Source: an uncultured Lachnospiraceae bacterium (GTDB lineage Bacteria > Bacillota > Clostridia > Lachnospirales > Lachnospiraceae). Taken from it: a stretch of 64,000 bases of DNA. The stretch's first letter is position 1; each line of letters starts with the position of its first letter. Position numbers and translations under genes: made by a program. Location of the stretch: assembly GCA_902781455.1 (NCBI GenBank), contig CACZJF010000012.1:57640-121639 (forward strand), read 5' to 3'. The notes below the pieces were generated by a model. It saw only the letters and a program-made list of their open reading frames with translations, ran no database searches and had not been told where the DNA came from. Positions 17,577 through 26,896 of the stretch are shown here, in pieces.

Positions 17577-19097
17577 ATGAATTATCCGATGATTTTCCGC
17601 ATCCTTGGCTGGATGCTGATGTTCGAGGCAGCCTTTATGGCCCCGTCCGGAGTGGTTGCCGCAATCTACCAGGAAGGGGACGTGGTCTGGCTGATTGCCT
17701 CCATGGGCATCTGCCTTTCTGCCGGTGCCTTGATGGTTCTGGTGAGCCGTCCGAAGAACAAAAGGATCTATGCCCGGGAGGGCAGCGTCATCTGTGCCCT
17801 GGTGTGGTTTCTGTACAGTATCTTTGGCGCGCTGCCATTCTTCCTGCCCGGATACATACCGAACTTCATCGATGCGGTTTTTGAAACGGCGTCCGGCTTT
17901 ACGACCACAGGAGCGTCGATCCTGTCAGATGTCGAAGCACTGCCGCACTGGCTGCTGTTCTGGAGGTCATTTACACACTGGGTCGGCGGCATGGGCATTC
18001 TGGTGTTTGTCATGGCGATTATTCCGCTGGCAGCCGGCGGAAGCACGATGTATCTGATGAAGGCGGAGAGCCCGGGACCGAGCGTAAAGAAGATGGTCCC
18101 GAAGGCGGGACAGACCGCCGGCATCCTGTATAAGATGTATATAGGCCTGACCACGATCGAAGCGGTGCTTCTGCTGATTCTTGGAATGCCGCTGTTCGAC
18201 AGTCTCTGCCTGACCTTCGGAACGGCCGGAACCGGCGGATTCGCTGTGCTGAATTCCGGGCTTGCGGGTTATCCCATCCCGCAGCAGGTTGTCATCACGA
18301 TCTTCATGATCCTGTTCGGAACGAACTTCTCGGTGTATTACCTGATCATTACCGGACATATCAAGGACGTGCCGAAGGTGTCGGAGGTCATGACGTATTT
18401 CTCCATCATCGGCGTGGCGATCGGCCTGATCACGGTAACCATTGATCACATGTATCCGAACTGGCTTCTGGCCTTGAAGGATGCGGCGTTTCAGGTTGCT
18501 TCCATCATCACGACGACCGGCTATTCGACGACGGACTTTGAGCTGTGGCCTCATTTCAGTAAATGGGTGCTGGTGCTTCTGATGTTCTGCGGCGCCTGCG
18601 CGGGTTCTACGGGCGGCGGCATCAAGGTTTCCCGGATCCAGGTCGCGATCAAGACGGTCATCAAGGAGCTGGACAACGCGATCCATCCGAACAATGTGCG
18701 GAAGATCAAGTACGACGGAAAGCCGCTGGAGCATTCGGTGCTGCGCGGCATCAATGTGTTTATCATGGCGTACTTCCTGCTGATGGCAGTCAGCATCCTG
18801 CTGATCTCAGTGGACGATTTTGATCTGGAGACAAACTTTACGGCAGTTGCCGCAACTTTGAATAACATCGGTCCCGGACTGGAAAAGGTCGGACCGACCT
18901 TGAACTACAGCGGCTACAGCGCATTTTCCACCTGCGTCCTGATCTTCGACATGATCGCGGGCAGGCTGGAGATCCTGCCGGTTCTGGTACTGCTTTCCAT
19001 TCATACCTGGAAAGACGGTGATCTGTTTACCAGACCGGGCAAGGCCAGAAGAAAAGCGAGAATACCGGATGAGGAACTGTTAGACGAAGGATTCTGA
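17577..19097 (+). CDS. trkH: Trk/Ktr potassium channel subunit TrkH
   Basis: The 506-residue membrane protein forms the potassium pore and is gated by TrkA. It has the repeated M1-P-M2 pattern with filter loops such as ETASGFTTTGAS, TFGTAGTGGFAV, ITTTGYSTTDF and NNIGPGL. About 10-12 membrane segments are visible and the length is normal. AGAGGTG lies before the start, and the gene follows trkA after 15 bases. Confidence 0.94.
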   Translation: MNYPMIFRILGWMLMFEAAFMAPSGVVAAIYQEGDVVWLIASMGICLSAGALMVLVSRPKNKRIYAREGSVICALVWFLYSIFGALPFFLPGYIPNFIDAVFETASGFTTTGASILSDVEALPHWLLFWRSFTHWVGGMGILVFVMAIIPLAAGGSTMYLMKAESPGPSVKKMVPKAGQTAGILYKMYIGLTTIEAVLLLILGMPLFDSLCLTFGTAGTGGFAVLNSGLAGYPIPQQVVITIFMILFGTNFSVYYLIITGHIKDVPKVSEVMTYFSIIGVAIGLITVTIDHMYPNWLLALKDAAFQVASIITTTGYSTTDFELWPHFSKWVLVLLMFCGACAGSTGGGIKVSRIQVAIKTVIKELDNAIHPNNVRKIKYDGKPLEHSVLRGINVFIMAYFLLMAVSILLISVDDFDLETNFTAVAATLNNIGPGLEKVGPTLNYSGYSAFSTCVLIFDMIAGRLEILPVLVLLSIHTWKDGDLFTRPGKARRKARIPDEELLDEGF

Positions 19098-19198
19098 GAG
19101 AGCATGATCATGTGTTTTGCCGGAGGATTCAGGCGCTGCTGCCGGAATCTGGCGGCGGTGCTTTGGACGGATCCGAGAAACTGTAACGGGGTATCAGA

Positions 19199-22100
19199 AT
19201 GGACAAGAAGGAATATCAGGAGAAACTGCAGGAAATCAATCGTCTGATTGCGGCTGAGGATTACGAGGGTGCTGCGCGGATTGCAGATACCATCGACTGG
19301 AAGAGAGTCCGGAATGTTCAGACACTGATCATGATCAGCGAGGTCTATGAGGTGCTGGAGCGCTATGAGGACAGCAAGGTGCTTCTTCTGCGCGCTTACC
19401 GCCGCAGCCCGGTGGGAAGGACGGTTCTGTACAGGCTGGTGGAATGCTGCATCAAACTGCGCCAGTTTGACCAGGCAATTGAGTATTATTCGGAGTATGT
19501 CCAGGCTGCCCCGCATGATAACAACAAGTATATTCTGAAGTATAAGATTTATCAGGGCAGAGGATCCTCCCTGGATGAGCAGATTGACATCCTGAAGGAG
19601 TATCTGGACCAGGAGTACAATGAGAAATGGGCGTACGAGCTTGCCAAGATTGAGATTCAGGCCGGGCGTACGCAGGAGGGTCTCGCGACCTGTGATGACC
19701 TGGTGCTCTGGTTCCACAGCGGAAAGTATGTAATCAAGGCGCTTGAGCTGAAGAAGAAGTACGCGCCGCTGACACCGAAGCAGCAGGAGATCTATGACAA
19801 CCGCTTCGAGGAGGAAGAGGAAGGTCCTGAGTTCCGGCCGGATTCTTACCTGAGCGAGGCTGCTTCCCTGGCGAAGGCAGAGCGGGCAGCCGCGGCGCAG
19901 GAGGAGATCAAGACGGAACTTGCGGCGGATATCTCCCACACTGCGCAGATGGAAGCGACGAAGGCAGAGCTGACACGCAAGGCCGAGGAAGCACAGGCCG
20001 AGGTGGACCGGAAGGCGGAGGAAGCCAGGAAGGCACTGGTGGAAGGTGCAGCCCTTCCGCGGCCGGAAGAGACTGTGGCAGAAGAGACTGCGGTGGAAGA
20101 GGCCGTGGCGGAAGAGCCTGTTGTAGAAGAGCCCGTGATGGAAGAAGCTGCAGTGGAAGAGCCGGTGGTGGAAGAAGCTGTGGTGGAAGAGCCGGTGGTG
20201 GAAGAGCCCGCGGTGGAAGATCTCGTGGCGGAAGAGGCTGCGGAACAGATGTCAGAGCCGGAAGAAGTGGCAGCGGTTGAAACCGCGGCACAAGAGACTG
20301 CGGCCGAAGTGGCGGTGACAGCACAGGATGTGGCGGACGCATTTGCCCCGGAGGAGCCGGAAGTGTCAGAGCCGGAAGAAGCGGCAGCGGTTGAAACCAC
20401 AGAGGAAGAGGCTGCGGAAGAAGCGGCGATGACAGCACAGGCCGTGGCGGACGCATTCGCGCCTAAGGAGCCGGAGGCGTCAGAGCCGGAAGAGGCGGCA
20501 GCGGTAGAAACCACAGTGGAAGAGGCTGCGGCAGAGGAGACTGCGGCAGAAGTGCCCGCAGCGGAAGAAGCTGCAGCAGAAGCGCCGGAAGCAGAAACAG
20601 AAGCGGATATGCCGGAGGAGGAACCCGCCGCGCCGGTGTCTCCGGAGCAGATGCAGGAAGACATGATCCGCAGCATGCGTGAGATCGTATCCGGTGTCGG
20701 CCCGAAGGACCAGATCGGTGAGGAAGAGGCGATCCTGGAAGAAGCGATCGATCAGTCGAAAGAGGACCAGGAAAATGCGGTTGCCGCGAGGGGAACGGAT
20801 ATGACGTTCCGTGTACCGGTGTCCGAGGCGTCACAGAAGCGTCAGGCGGGAAGGCTGACCATCGATGATATTCTCCTGTCCATGGGAGATCAGGGAGACT
20901 ATGTCCGTCAGGTGACGGGCGGAACGGTGATGTCTGCTGAAGAGGAGGCGCAGATGACTGCGCAGCAGCAGGCAGAAGCGAAGGCGGCCTCTTATGATGG
21001 CATGAATGCGATGCCTGCGGAGGAAGAGGATAAGGATCCGGAGATTCCGCATTTTCTGAGAGAGGAAGTGCGTGAAGCCAGACAGACCAGCGAGATTCCG
21101 GCCGGACAGATCGCGGAAGCGGACGATGCGCTCAGAGCGCAGATGGGGCTTCCCGGAAGAGAAGAAGCTGCCGGCCTTGGAAATGAAGCGGTGCAGGAAA
21201 CCCAGGCTGTGTCTGATCTGTATGACAATCTGCAGGAGGATATGCCGGCGGACGGGGAGAATGTTTCCGATGTGGAGAGCCCGGCTGCGCAGGCAGGCGC
21301 GCAGGATCCGGACGCCGCTTTGGCAGCGGCAGCGCTGATGAGTGCACCGCGCGTAACTTATACGAAGGAGATCGCTGAGGCGAAGACCCGCAGGCTGCCG
21401 GTGGAAGAGATCCGTAAGATTCATGAGGCTTTCCTGTCAGGGAATTCCGTACCGGCAGAGGAGACGCCGGCCGATCCGGCCCAGGCCGCTGCTAAGACAC
21501 AAGCACAGGCAGCCGGAAGCGGAAACATCGGCGAGGATGACGATATCCGTATCGCCGGGCCTGTGGGAGCGGCTGCCGCGGAGCGGGCGCAGGATGAGAC
21601 AGGGATTCCGGCAGAGGATGCGCTGACCTTGGGCGCAGCCGCGGACGGACCATCCGGGACAGAAGCTGCTTCTGACGGGGAGCCGCCTGTACAGGAGGAG
21701 CCTGCCGGCATGGCCGGATTCGCGGCAGCCGGAGCCGCAGTGGAGGCACAGTCTGGAGGCGCGGCCGGTCCGCAGGGCAGGATCGGCGAGCAGGTAACCA
21801 TAGAGGTCCCGAAGAGTGAACCGGAGCCGCAGATCTATACAGGCAGACCGCAGCTGAAGGAGAGCCAGATGGATCTGTTCCGCGGCTTCACTTCGATCGG
21901 TACTCTGCCGGAGCAGATCGCCGGAGCGATCTGGCAGGCAGAGAACCGGAAGGACGACCGCACAAGCCGCAGCGGCAATATCCTGATTCTGGGCGCGCAT
22001 GGATGTGGAAAGACCACCATCGCGACCGGTATCGCGAAGGCGATCGCGGAGGATTCCGGAACCCATTCCGTCAAGATGGCCCGCATCTACGCGGCAGATC

Positions 22101-22597
22101 TGAACCGGAAGGATATCGCGGCAACCATCGCGAAGATCGCCGGAGGCGTCCTGATTGTCGAGGAAGCCGGAGACCTGGATGACGCGATTGTCGACCAGCT
22201 GACGACAGCCATGGAATTCAGGACGGACGGCCTGATCATGATCCTTGAGGATGAGCAGCGGTACATCCACGATCTTCTGATGCGGCATCCGCGCTTTACC
22301 ATGAAGTTCACGGCACAGATCTATATTCCGGAATACTCGGTGGATGATCTTGTCAACTTCGGACAGATCTACGCGAACAGCAAGGACTATGTGTTCAGTG
22401 AGAAGGCTGTCGAGGCCTGCCGTGTCAGGGTGGAGGCCGCGAAGAAAGACGGAGAGGCAGTTTCCGTGACCAATGTCATCGAGCTGGTGGACCATGCCAT
22501 TAAGAATGCCAGCACCTTCTTCCGCAGGATCGGTTCGTCGAAGAAGCGTTATGACAGTGAGGACCGTGTGATTCTCCAGGAGAAGGATTTCCGTTAA
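19199..22597 (+). CDS. TPR protein with long acidic linker and C-terminal AAA ATPase domain
   Basis: This 1132-residue protein has three zones. Residues ~1-200 are helical tetratricopeptide-like repeats (KKEYQEKLQEINRLIAAEDYEGA, ERYEDSKVLLLRAYRR). Residues ~200-880 are a low-complexity, strongly acidic region dominated by EEAAVEEP-type units, ending with degenerate spacers. Residues ~900-1132 are an AAA-type NTPase with Walker A GAHGCGKTT near 931 and a Walker B-like LIVEEAGD near 983; a CbxX-like arrangement is possible. There is no signal peptide, so it is cytoplasmic. Function is unknown; the layout suggests a scaffold or remodelling ATPase. It follows trkH by ~100 bases and ends before a strong terminator. 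Confidence 0.8.
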   Translation: MDKKEYQEKLQEINRLIAAEDYEGAARIADTIDWKRVRNVQTLIMISEVYEVLERYEDSKVLLLRAYRRSPVGRTVLYRLVECCIKLRQFDQAIEYYSEYVQAAPHDNNKYILKYKIYQGRGSSLDEQIDILKEYLDQEYNEKWAYELAKIEIQAGRTQEGLATCDDLVLWFHSGKYVIKALELKKKYAPLTPKQQEIYDNRFEEEEEGPEFRPDSYLSEAASLAKAERAAAAQEEIKTELAADISHTAQMEATKAELTRKAEEAQAEVDRKAEEARKALVEGAALPRPEETVAEETAVEEAVAEEPVVEEPVMEEAAVEEPVVEEAVVEEPVVEEPAVEDLVAEEAAEQMSEPEEVAAVETAAQETAAEVAVTAQDVADAFAPEEPEVSEPEEAAAVETTEEEAAEEAAMTAQAVADAFAPKEPEASEPEEAAAVETTVEEAAAEETAAEVPAAEEAAAEAPEAETEADMPEEEPAAPVSPEQMQEDMIRSMREIVSGVGPKDQIGEEEAILEEAIDQSKEDQENAVAARGTDMTFRVPVSEASQKRQAGRLTIDDILLSMGDQGDYVRQVTGGTVMSAEEEAQMTAQQQAEAKAASYDGMNAMPAEEEDKDPEIPHFLREEVREARQTSEIPAGQIAEADDALRAQMGLPGREEAAGLGNEAVQETQAVSDLYDNLQEDMPADGENVSDVESPAAQAGAQDPDAALAAAALMSAPRVTYTKEIAEAKTRRLPVEEIRKIHEAFLSGNSVPAEETPADPAQAAAKTQAQAAGSGNIGEDDDIRIAGPVGAAAAERAQDETGIPAEDALTLGAAADGPSGTEAASDGEPPVQEEPAGMAGFAAAGAAVEAQSGGAAGPQGRIGEQVTIEVPKSEPEPQIYTGRPQLKESQMDLFRGFTSIGTLPEQIAGAIWQAENRKDDRTSRSGNILILGAHGCGKTTIATGIAKAIAEDSGTHSVKMARIYAADLNRKDIAATIAKIAGGVLIVEEAGDLDDAIVDQLTTAMEFRTDGLIMILEDEQRYIHDLLMRHPRFTMKFTAQIYIPEYSVDDLVNFGQIYANSKDYVFSEKAVEACRVRVEAAKKDGEAVSVTNVIELVDHAIKNASTFFRRIGSSKKRYDSEDRVILQEKDFR

Positions 22598-22687
22598 ACC
22601 GCCGCGCAGGAGACCGGGTACCCTGCCCGCTGCAGACGGAAGGAGGGCGGAGCGCGGTCAAACAGATTTTCAGACATGCAGACAATT

Positions 22688-22729
22688 CGGCAGATCGCCT
22701 TTTGCAAAGGGCGATGCTGCCGGATTTTT
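22688..22729 (+). terminator. Terminator after the TPR-AAA gene
   Basis: A 12-bp stem with one bulged G (22688-22699 with 22710-22722) is followed by GATTTTTG. Confidence 0.8.
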
Positions 22730-22817
22730 GTATATTTTAGTATTGAATCAGAGATGTAACTCATGTTTTTTGTTGCAGTATGCCTGAAAAATGCGCTTTG
22801 CACAAGGGCCGGGATTG

Positions 22818-22846
22818 TTGACACTCGTTGGGTTCATTGATATACT
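22818..22846 (+). promoter_or_regulatory. Promoter of the nucleoside ABC transporter operon
   Basis: TTGACA (22818-22823) and TATACT (22841-22846) at 17-base spacing form a strong sigma-A promoter; a perfect AAGGAGGT SD precedes the start at 22905. Confidence 0.8.
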
Positions 22847-22904
22847 GATTCCGTAGTCACAAGGGATTACAGGTACATGCGCTTACGTTAAGGAGGTAGA
22901 GTGT

Positions 22905-24152
22905 ATGAAAAAGTTTATAGCATTGGCAATGAGTGCACTGATGGCATTCTCGTTCTCGGCAGCGGCGATGGCTGATGAGACTGAGGCACCCCTCGCACCG
23001 GTTCCCGAGGATTTCAAGGCAGGTTTTATCTTCCTGCACGATGAGAACTCGACCTACGACCTGAACTTCATCAACGCGGCGAAGGAAGCGGCTGAGATTC
23101 TTGGCATGAGCGAAGACCAGATCATTCTGAAGACGAATGTTCCGGAAGGCCAGGAGTGCTACGAAGAGGCCATGGATATGGCGGATCAGGGCTGCGGCAT
23201 CGTGTTCGCGGACAGCTTCGGCCATGAGGACTATATGATTCAGGCTGCGCAGGAAGTTCCGGAAGTGCAGTTCTGCCACGCGACCGGTACCAAGGCGCAC
23301 ACCGAAGGACTTGCAAACTATCACAACGCGTTCGCTTCGATCTATGAGGGCAGATTCCTGGCCGGTGTCGCGGCAGGCATGAAGCTGAACGAGATGATCG
23401 CGAACGGCGACATCACCGAAGAAGAAGCCAAGGTCGGATACGTCGGCGCATTTACCTATGCCGAGGTTATCTCCGGATTCACCTCCTTCTTCCTGGGTGT
23501 GAGACATGAGTGCCCGAGCGCAACGATGGAAGTCACCTTCACCGGTTCCTGGTATGATGAGACCGCTGAGAAGGAAGGCGCGAACACGCTGATCAAGGAC
23601 GGCTGCGTCCTGATCTCCCAGCACGCTGACTCCATGGGTGCTCCGACAGCCTGCGAGGCAGCCGGTGTCCCGGATGTTTCCTACAACGGATCCACCATCG
23701 ATGCTGCTCCGAACACCTACATCATTTCTTCCAAGATCAACTGGGCTCCGTATTTCGCGACTGCGATTTCCTCCGCTGCAAACGGCGAAGAGATCCCGAC
23801 CGATTTCACCGGAACCATTGCAACCGGTTCTGTCGAGCTGACCGATCTGAACGAGGCTGTTGCGGCCGAGGGTACTGCTGAGGAGATTGAGAAGGTCACG
23901 GCTCAGCTGGAAGACGGCAGCCTGCATGTATTTGACACTTCCGCGTTCACCGTATTCGGCGAGCCGCTTCCGGATGGATTTGAAGCAGACGTCGACACCG
24001 ATCCGGATTACGCACCGGATACCGCGGTTGTCTCAGATGGATACTATCATGAGTCCGAGTACAGATCAGCTCCGTACTTCGGCCTGTTCTACGACGAGGA
24101 AGGAAACGGATCTCCGATCGACGGAATCACGCTTCTGGATACTGCGTTCTAA
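22905..24152 (+). CDS. BMP-family ABC transporter substrate-binding protein
   Basis: This 415-residue protein is the extracytoplasmic receptor of a BMP/PnrA-type transporter, a family that binds purine nucleosides. It has a signal peptide (MKKFIALAMSALMAFSFSAAAMA) but no lipobox cysteine, unlike most Gram-positive members, so the mature form would start at DETEAP unless another anchor exists. Domain landmarks include FKAGFIFLHDEN, the FADSFGHEDYMIQAA segment and HADSMGAPTACEAAGVPDVSYNG. The ATPase and two permeases follow. A 13-bp hairpin downstream may lower distal expression relative to this gene, as usual for binding proteins. Confidence 0.9.
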   Translation: MKKFIALAMSALMAFSFSAAAMADETEAPLAPVPEDFKAGFIFLHDENSTYDLNFINAAKEAAEILGMSEDQIILKTNVPEGQECYEEAMDMADQGCGIVFADSFGHEDYMIQAAQEVPEVQFCHATGTKAHTEGLANYHNAFASIYEGRFLAGVAAGMKLNEMIANGDITEEEAKVGYVGAFTYAEVISGFTSFFLGVRHECPSATMEVTFTGSWYDETAEKEGANTLIKDGCVLISQHADSMGAPTACEAAGVPDVSYNGSTIDAAPNTYIISSKINWAPYFATAISSAANGEEIPTDFTGTIATGSVELTDLNEAVAAEGTAEEIEKVTAQLEDGSLHVFDTSAFTVFGEPLPDGFEADVDTDPDYAPDTAVVSDGYYHESEYRSAPYFGLFYDEEGNGSPIDGITLLDTAF

Positions 24153-24171
24153 GAATTGTTTTGACTGGGAT

Positions 24172-24205
24172 GAGGCAGTACAGAGAACCAATTCTGTACT
24201 GCCTC
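24172..24205 (+). terminator. Intra-operon hairpin between binding protein and ATPase
   Basis: A perfect 13-bp stem with an 8-base loop is followed by an imperfect T-rich run (TTCACATCTTTTT). It likely acts as a partial terminator or mRNA stabiliser. Confidence 0.65.
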
Positions 24206-24272
24206 TTCACATCTTTTTGGATCGATGCGCCCGGCGGGCGGCAGACGATAGGAGGAGCCGGAGGAAAACACA

Positions 24273-25808
24273 TTGGATAACAAAGTACCGGCCGTCAGAA
24301 TGCGCGGCATAACGAAGACATTTGCTGGAAAGGTTGTGGCGAACAAGAACGTTTCCATCGATATCAACAGAGGAGAGATTCTGTCTCTTCTGGGTGAAAA
24401 TGGATCCGGGAAGACGACCCTGATGAATATGCTTTCCGGCATCTACTGCCCGGATTCCGGGTATATCGAGGTCGACGGCAAAGAAGTCAGCATCCGTTCG
24501 CCGAAGGATGCGCTGAATCTGGGAATCGGTATGATTCACCAGCATTACAAGCTGGTTGACGTCATGACAGCGACGCAGAATATCATTCTCGGACTGAAGG
24601 AAGAGAAGTACGACCTGAAGGCGGCGTCCGCACGCGTCCGCGAGATCTGCGAGCGGTACGGATTTGACCTGAACCCGGAGCAGAAAGTCTATGATATGAC
24701 GGTGTCGCAGAAGCAGACGGTTGAGATCGTCAAGGTTCTGTACCGGAAGGCGGATATCCTGATTCTGGATGAACCGACCGCCGTCCTGACACCGCAGGAG
24801 ACAGAGAAGTTGTTCGTCGTCCTTCGGAATATGAAAAAGGATAACAAGGCTGTCATCATCATTACGCATAAGCTGAATGAGGTGCTCGAGATCTCGGACC
24901 GTGTGGACATTCTCCGCGCGGGCGAGTTTGTGGGAAGCCTCAAGACGAGTGAGACCAATGCGCAGGAGATGACGGATATGATGGTCGGCCATGCGGTTGC
25001 CCTGAATATCGACCGCCCCGAGCCGAAGAATCCGGAGCCGAGAATCGTGATCTCAGGCCTGACGGTGAGAAGCGAGGAAGGCCTGCTCAAGCTGGACGAT
25101 GTATCATTTACCGTGAATTCCGGAGAGATCCTGGGAATCGCGGGCATCTCGAACAGCGGCCAGAAAGAGCTGTTGGAAGCAATCTCCGGCCTGCAGCCGG
25201 TGGAAAAGGGCGATATCACTTATATCGGGCCGGATGGAAAGAAGGTCAGTCTGATCGGGAAGGATCCGCTGGATATCCAGAGGCTGGGCGTAGCGCTTTC
25301 CTTCGTCCCGGAGGACCGCCTGGGCATGGGCCTTGTGGGCAACATGGACATGACCGACAACATGATGCTGCGTTCCTTCCGGCAAGGAAAGGGACTGTTT
25401 GTAAACCGCACCCGGCCGAGGGCTGTCGCGACCCGCGTCAGGGATACGCTTGAGGTTGTGACCCCGGGGCTTTCCACACCGGTCAGGCGTCTGTCCGGAG
25501 GAAATGTCCAGAAGGTTCTGGTCGGACGTGAGATTGAGACCGCTCCTTCGGTGCTGCTGACAGCGTACGCGGTCCGTGGACTGGACATCAACTCTTCCTA
25601 TGCGATCTATGATCTGATGAATAAGCAGAAGCAAAAGGGCGTTGCCGTTGTCTACGTCGGCGAGGACCTGGACGTTCTTCTGGAGCTTGCGGACCGGATC
25701 GTGGTACTGTGCGGAGGAAAGGTTTCAGGCATACTGGACGGCCGGAGTACGAATAAGTATGAGGTTGGCAGCATGATGACGACTCTGGGAGGAGGTGAGG
25801 CAAGATGA
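24273..25808 (+). CDS. Nucleoside ABC transporter, double ATPase subunit
   Basis: The 511-residue protein contains two fused nucleotide-binding domains, as in YufO/RbsA-type ATPases. The first has Walker A GENGSGKTT and Walker B ILILDEPTAVLTP, but its signature reads MTVSQKQTVEI where LSxGxxQxVEI is usual. The second has a degenerate Walker A (ISNSGQKE), a good signature RLSGGNVQK, and LLTAYAVRGLDI in the Walker B position. Translation starts at TTG 24273, supported by GGAGGA just upstream and by the domain start. The stop overlaps the next start (ATGA). Confidence 0.9.
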   Translation: MDNKVPAVRMRGITKTFAGKVVANKNVSIDINRGEILSLLGENGSGKTTLMNMLSGIYCPDSGYIEVDGKEVSIRSPKDALNLGIGMIHQHYKLVDVMTATQNIILGLKEEKYDLKAASARVREICERYGFDLNPEQKVYDMTVSQKQTVEIVKVLYRKADILILDEPTAVLTPQETEKLFVVLRNMKKDNKAVIIITHKLNEVLEISDRVDILRAGEFVGSLKTSETNAQEMTDMMVGHAVALNIDRPEPKNPEPRIVISGLTVRSEEGLLKLDDVSFTVNSGEILGIAGISNSGQKELLEAISGLQPVEKGDITYIGPDGKKVSLIGKDPLDIQRLGVALSFVPEDRLGMGLVGNMDMTDNMMLRSFRQGKGLFVNRTRPRAVATRVRDTLEVVTPGLSTPVRRLSGGNVQKVLVGREIETAPSVLLTAYAVRGLDINSSYAIYDLMNKQKQKGVAVVYVGEDLDVLLELADRIVVLCGGKVSGILDGRSTNKYEVGSMMTTLGGGEAR

Positions 25809-26893
25809 ATAAGAAGAGAGGACCCCTTGCCCATATCGTAAAACGATCGGCGATCTCCTGGCAGGCAGCGTGGGCGATCCGCGCTCTGGCAATTGTCGCG
25901 GCGATCGCAGCCTGCGCCCTGGTCACCTTCCTGCTGACAGGCGATGACCCGCTCAGTGTCTTCCGGACCATCTGGGAAGGAAGCTTTGCCTCGGAGAGAA
26001 GACTCTGGGTTCTGCTGCAGAACATTTCGATCCTCCTGATCATCTCCCTTGCGATGGCGCCGGCTTTCCGCATGCGCTTCTGGAATATCGGAGGGGAAGG
26101 GCAGGTCATGATGGGCGTTCTGGCGACGGCAAGCTGCATGATCATGCTCGGCGGAAAGATCCCGAACGCGCTTCTGATCGTGATTGAGATTGTTGCCGCA
26201 GTCGCGGCAGGCGCGATCTGGGCTGCCATTCCGGCATTTTTCAAGTCAAAGTGGAACACAAACGAGACGCTGTTTACCCTGATGATGAACTACGTCGCGA
26301 CACAGCTGGTTGCCTACTTCATCATCATCTGGGAATCGCCGAGAGGATCCGGAAAGATCGGTATCATCAACCAGTCGACCCAGTTCGGCTGGCTGCCGCA
26401 GATCGGAGAGTACAAGTATCTCCTGACCGTACTCGTTGCGGCGATCCTGACCGTTCTGCTCTACATCTATATGAATAAGAGCAAACACGGATATGAGCTG
26501 GCGGTAGTCGGTGAGAGTGAGCGCACCGCACGCTACATCGGCATCAAGGTCGGCCGTGTCTTCGTGCGGACCATGCTTCTTTCGGGAGCGATCTGCGGTA
26601 TCGCAGGCCTTCTGATGGTCGGAAGCACGGATCACACGATGACGACAACACTTGCGGGAGGCCGCGGCTTCACAGCTGTCATGGTCGCCTGGATGGCGAA
26701 GTTCAACCCGGTGGGCATGATCTTCACCTCCTTCCTGCTGGCATTTCTGTCAAAGGGCGCAGGCGAGGTCGCGACGCAGTTCGGCCTGAACCAGAGTTTT
26801 TCGGATATCCTCAGCTCGATCATCATCTTCTTCCTGATCGGATGCGAGTTCTTTATCCAGTACAAGATTATGTTCCGGAAGGAGGCGAAGTAA
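25805..26893 (+). CDS. Nucleoside ABC transporter permease 1
   Basis: This 362-residue integral membrane permease of the BPD-2 (YufP-like) type has about nine hydrophobic segments. Recognisable parts are MAPAFRMRFWNIGGEGQVMMGVLA and YELAVVGESERTARYIGIKVGR, the conserved cytoplasmic coupling region. Its start overlaps the ATPase stop by 4 bases and the second permease begins 4 bases after its stop. Confidence 0.9.
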   Translation: MNKKRGPLAHIVKRSAISWQAAWAIRALAIVAAIAACALVTFLLTGDDPLSVFRTIWEGSFASERRLWVLLQNISILLIISLAMAPAFRMRFWNIGGEGQVMMGVLATASCMIMLGGKIPNALLIVIEIVAAVAAGAIWAAIPAFFKSKWNTNETLFTLMMNYVATQLVAYFIIIWESPRGSGKIGIINQSTQFGWLPQIGEYKYLLTVLVAAILTVLLYIYMNKSKHGYELAVVGESERTARYIGIKVGRVFVRTMLLSGAICGIAGLLMVGSTDHTMTTTLAGGRGFTAVMVAWMAKFNPVGMIFTSFLLAFLSKGAGEVATQFGLNQSFSDILSSIIIFFLIGCEFFIQYKIMFRKEAK

Positions 26894-26896
26894 GCT

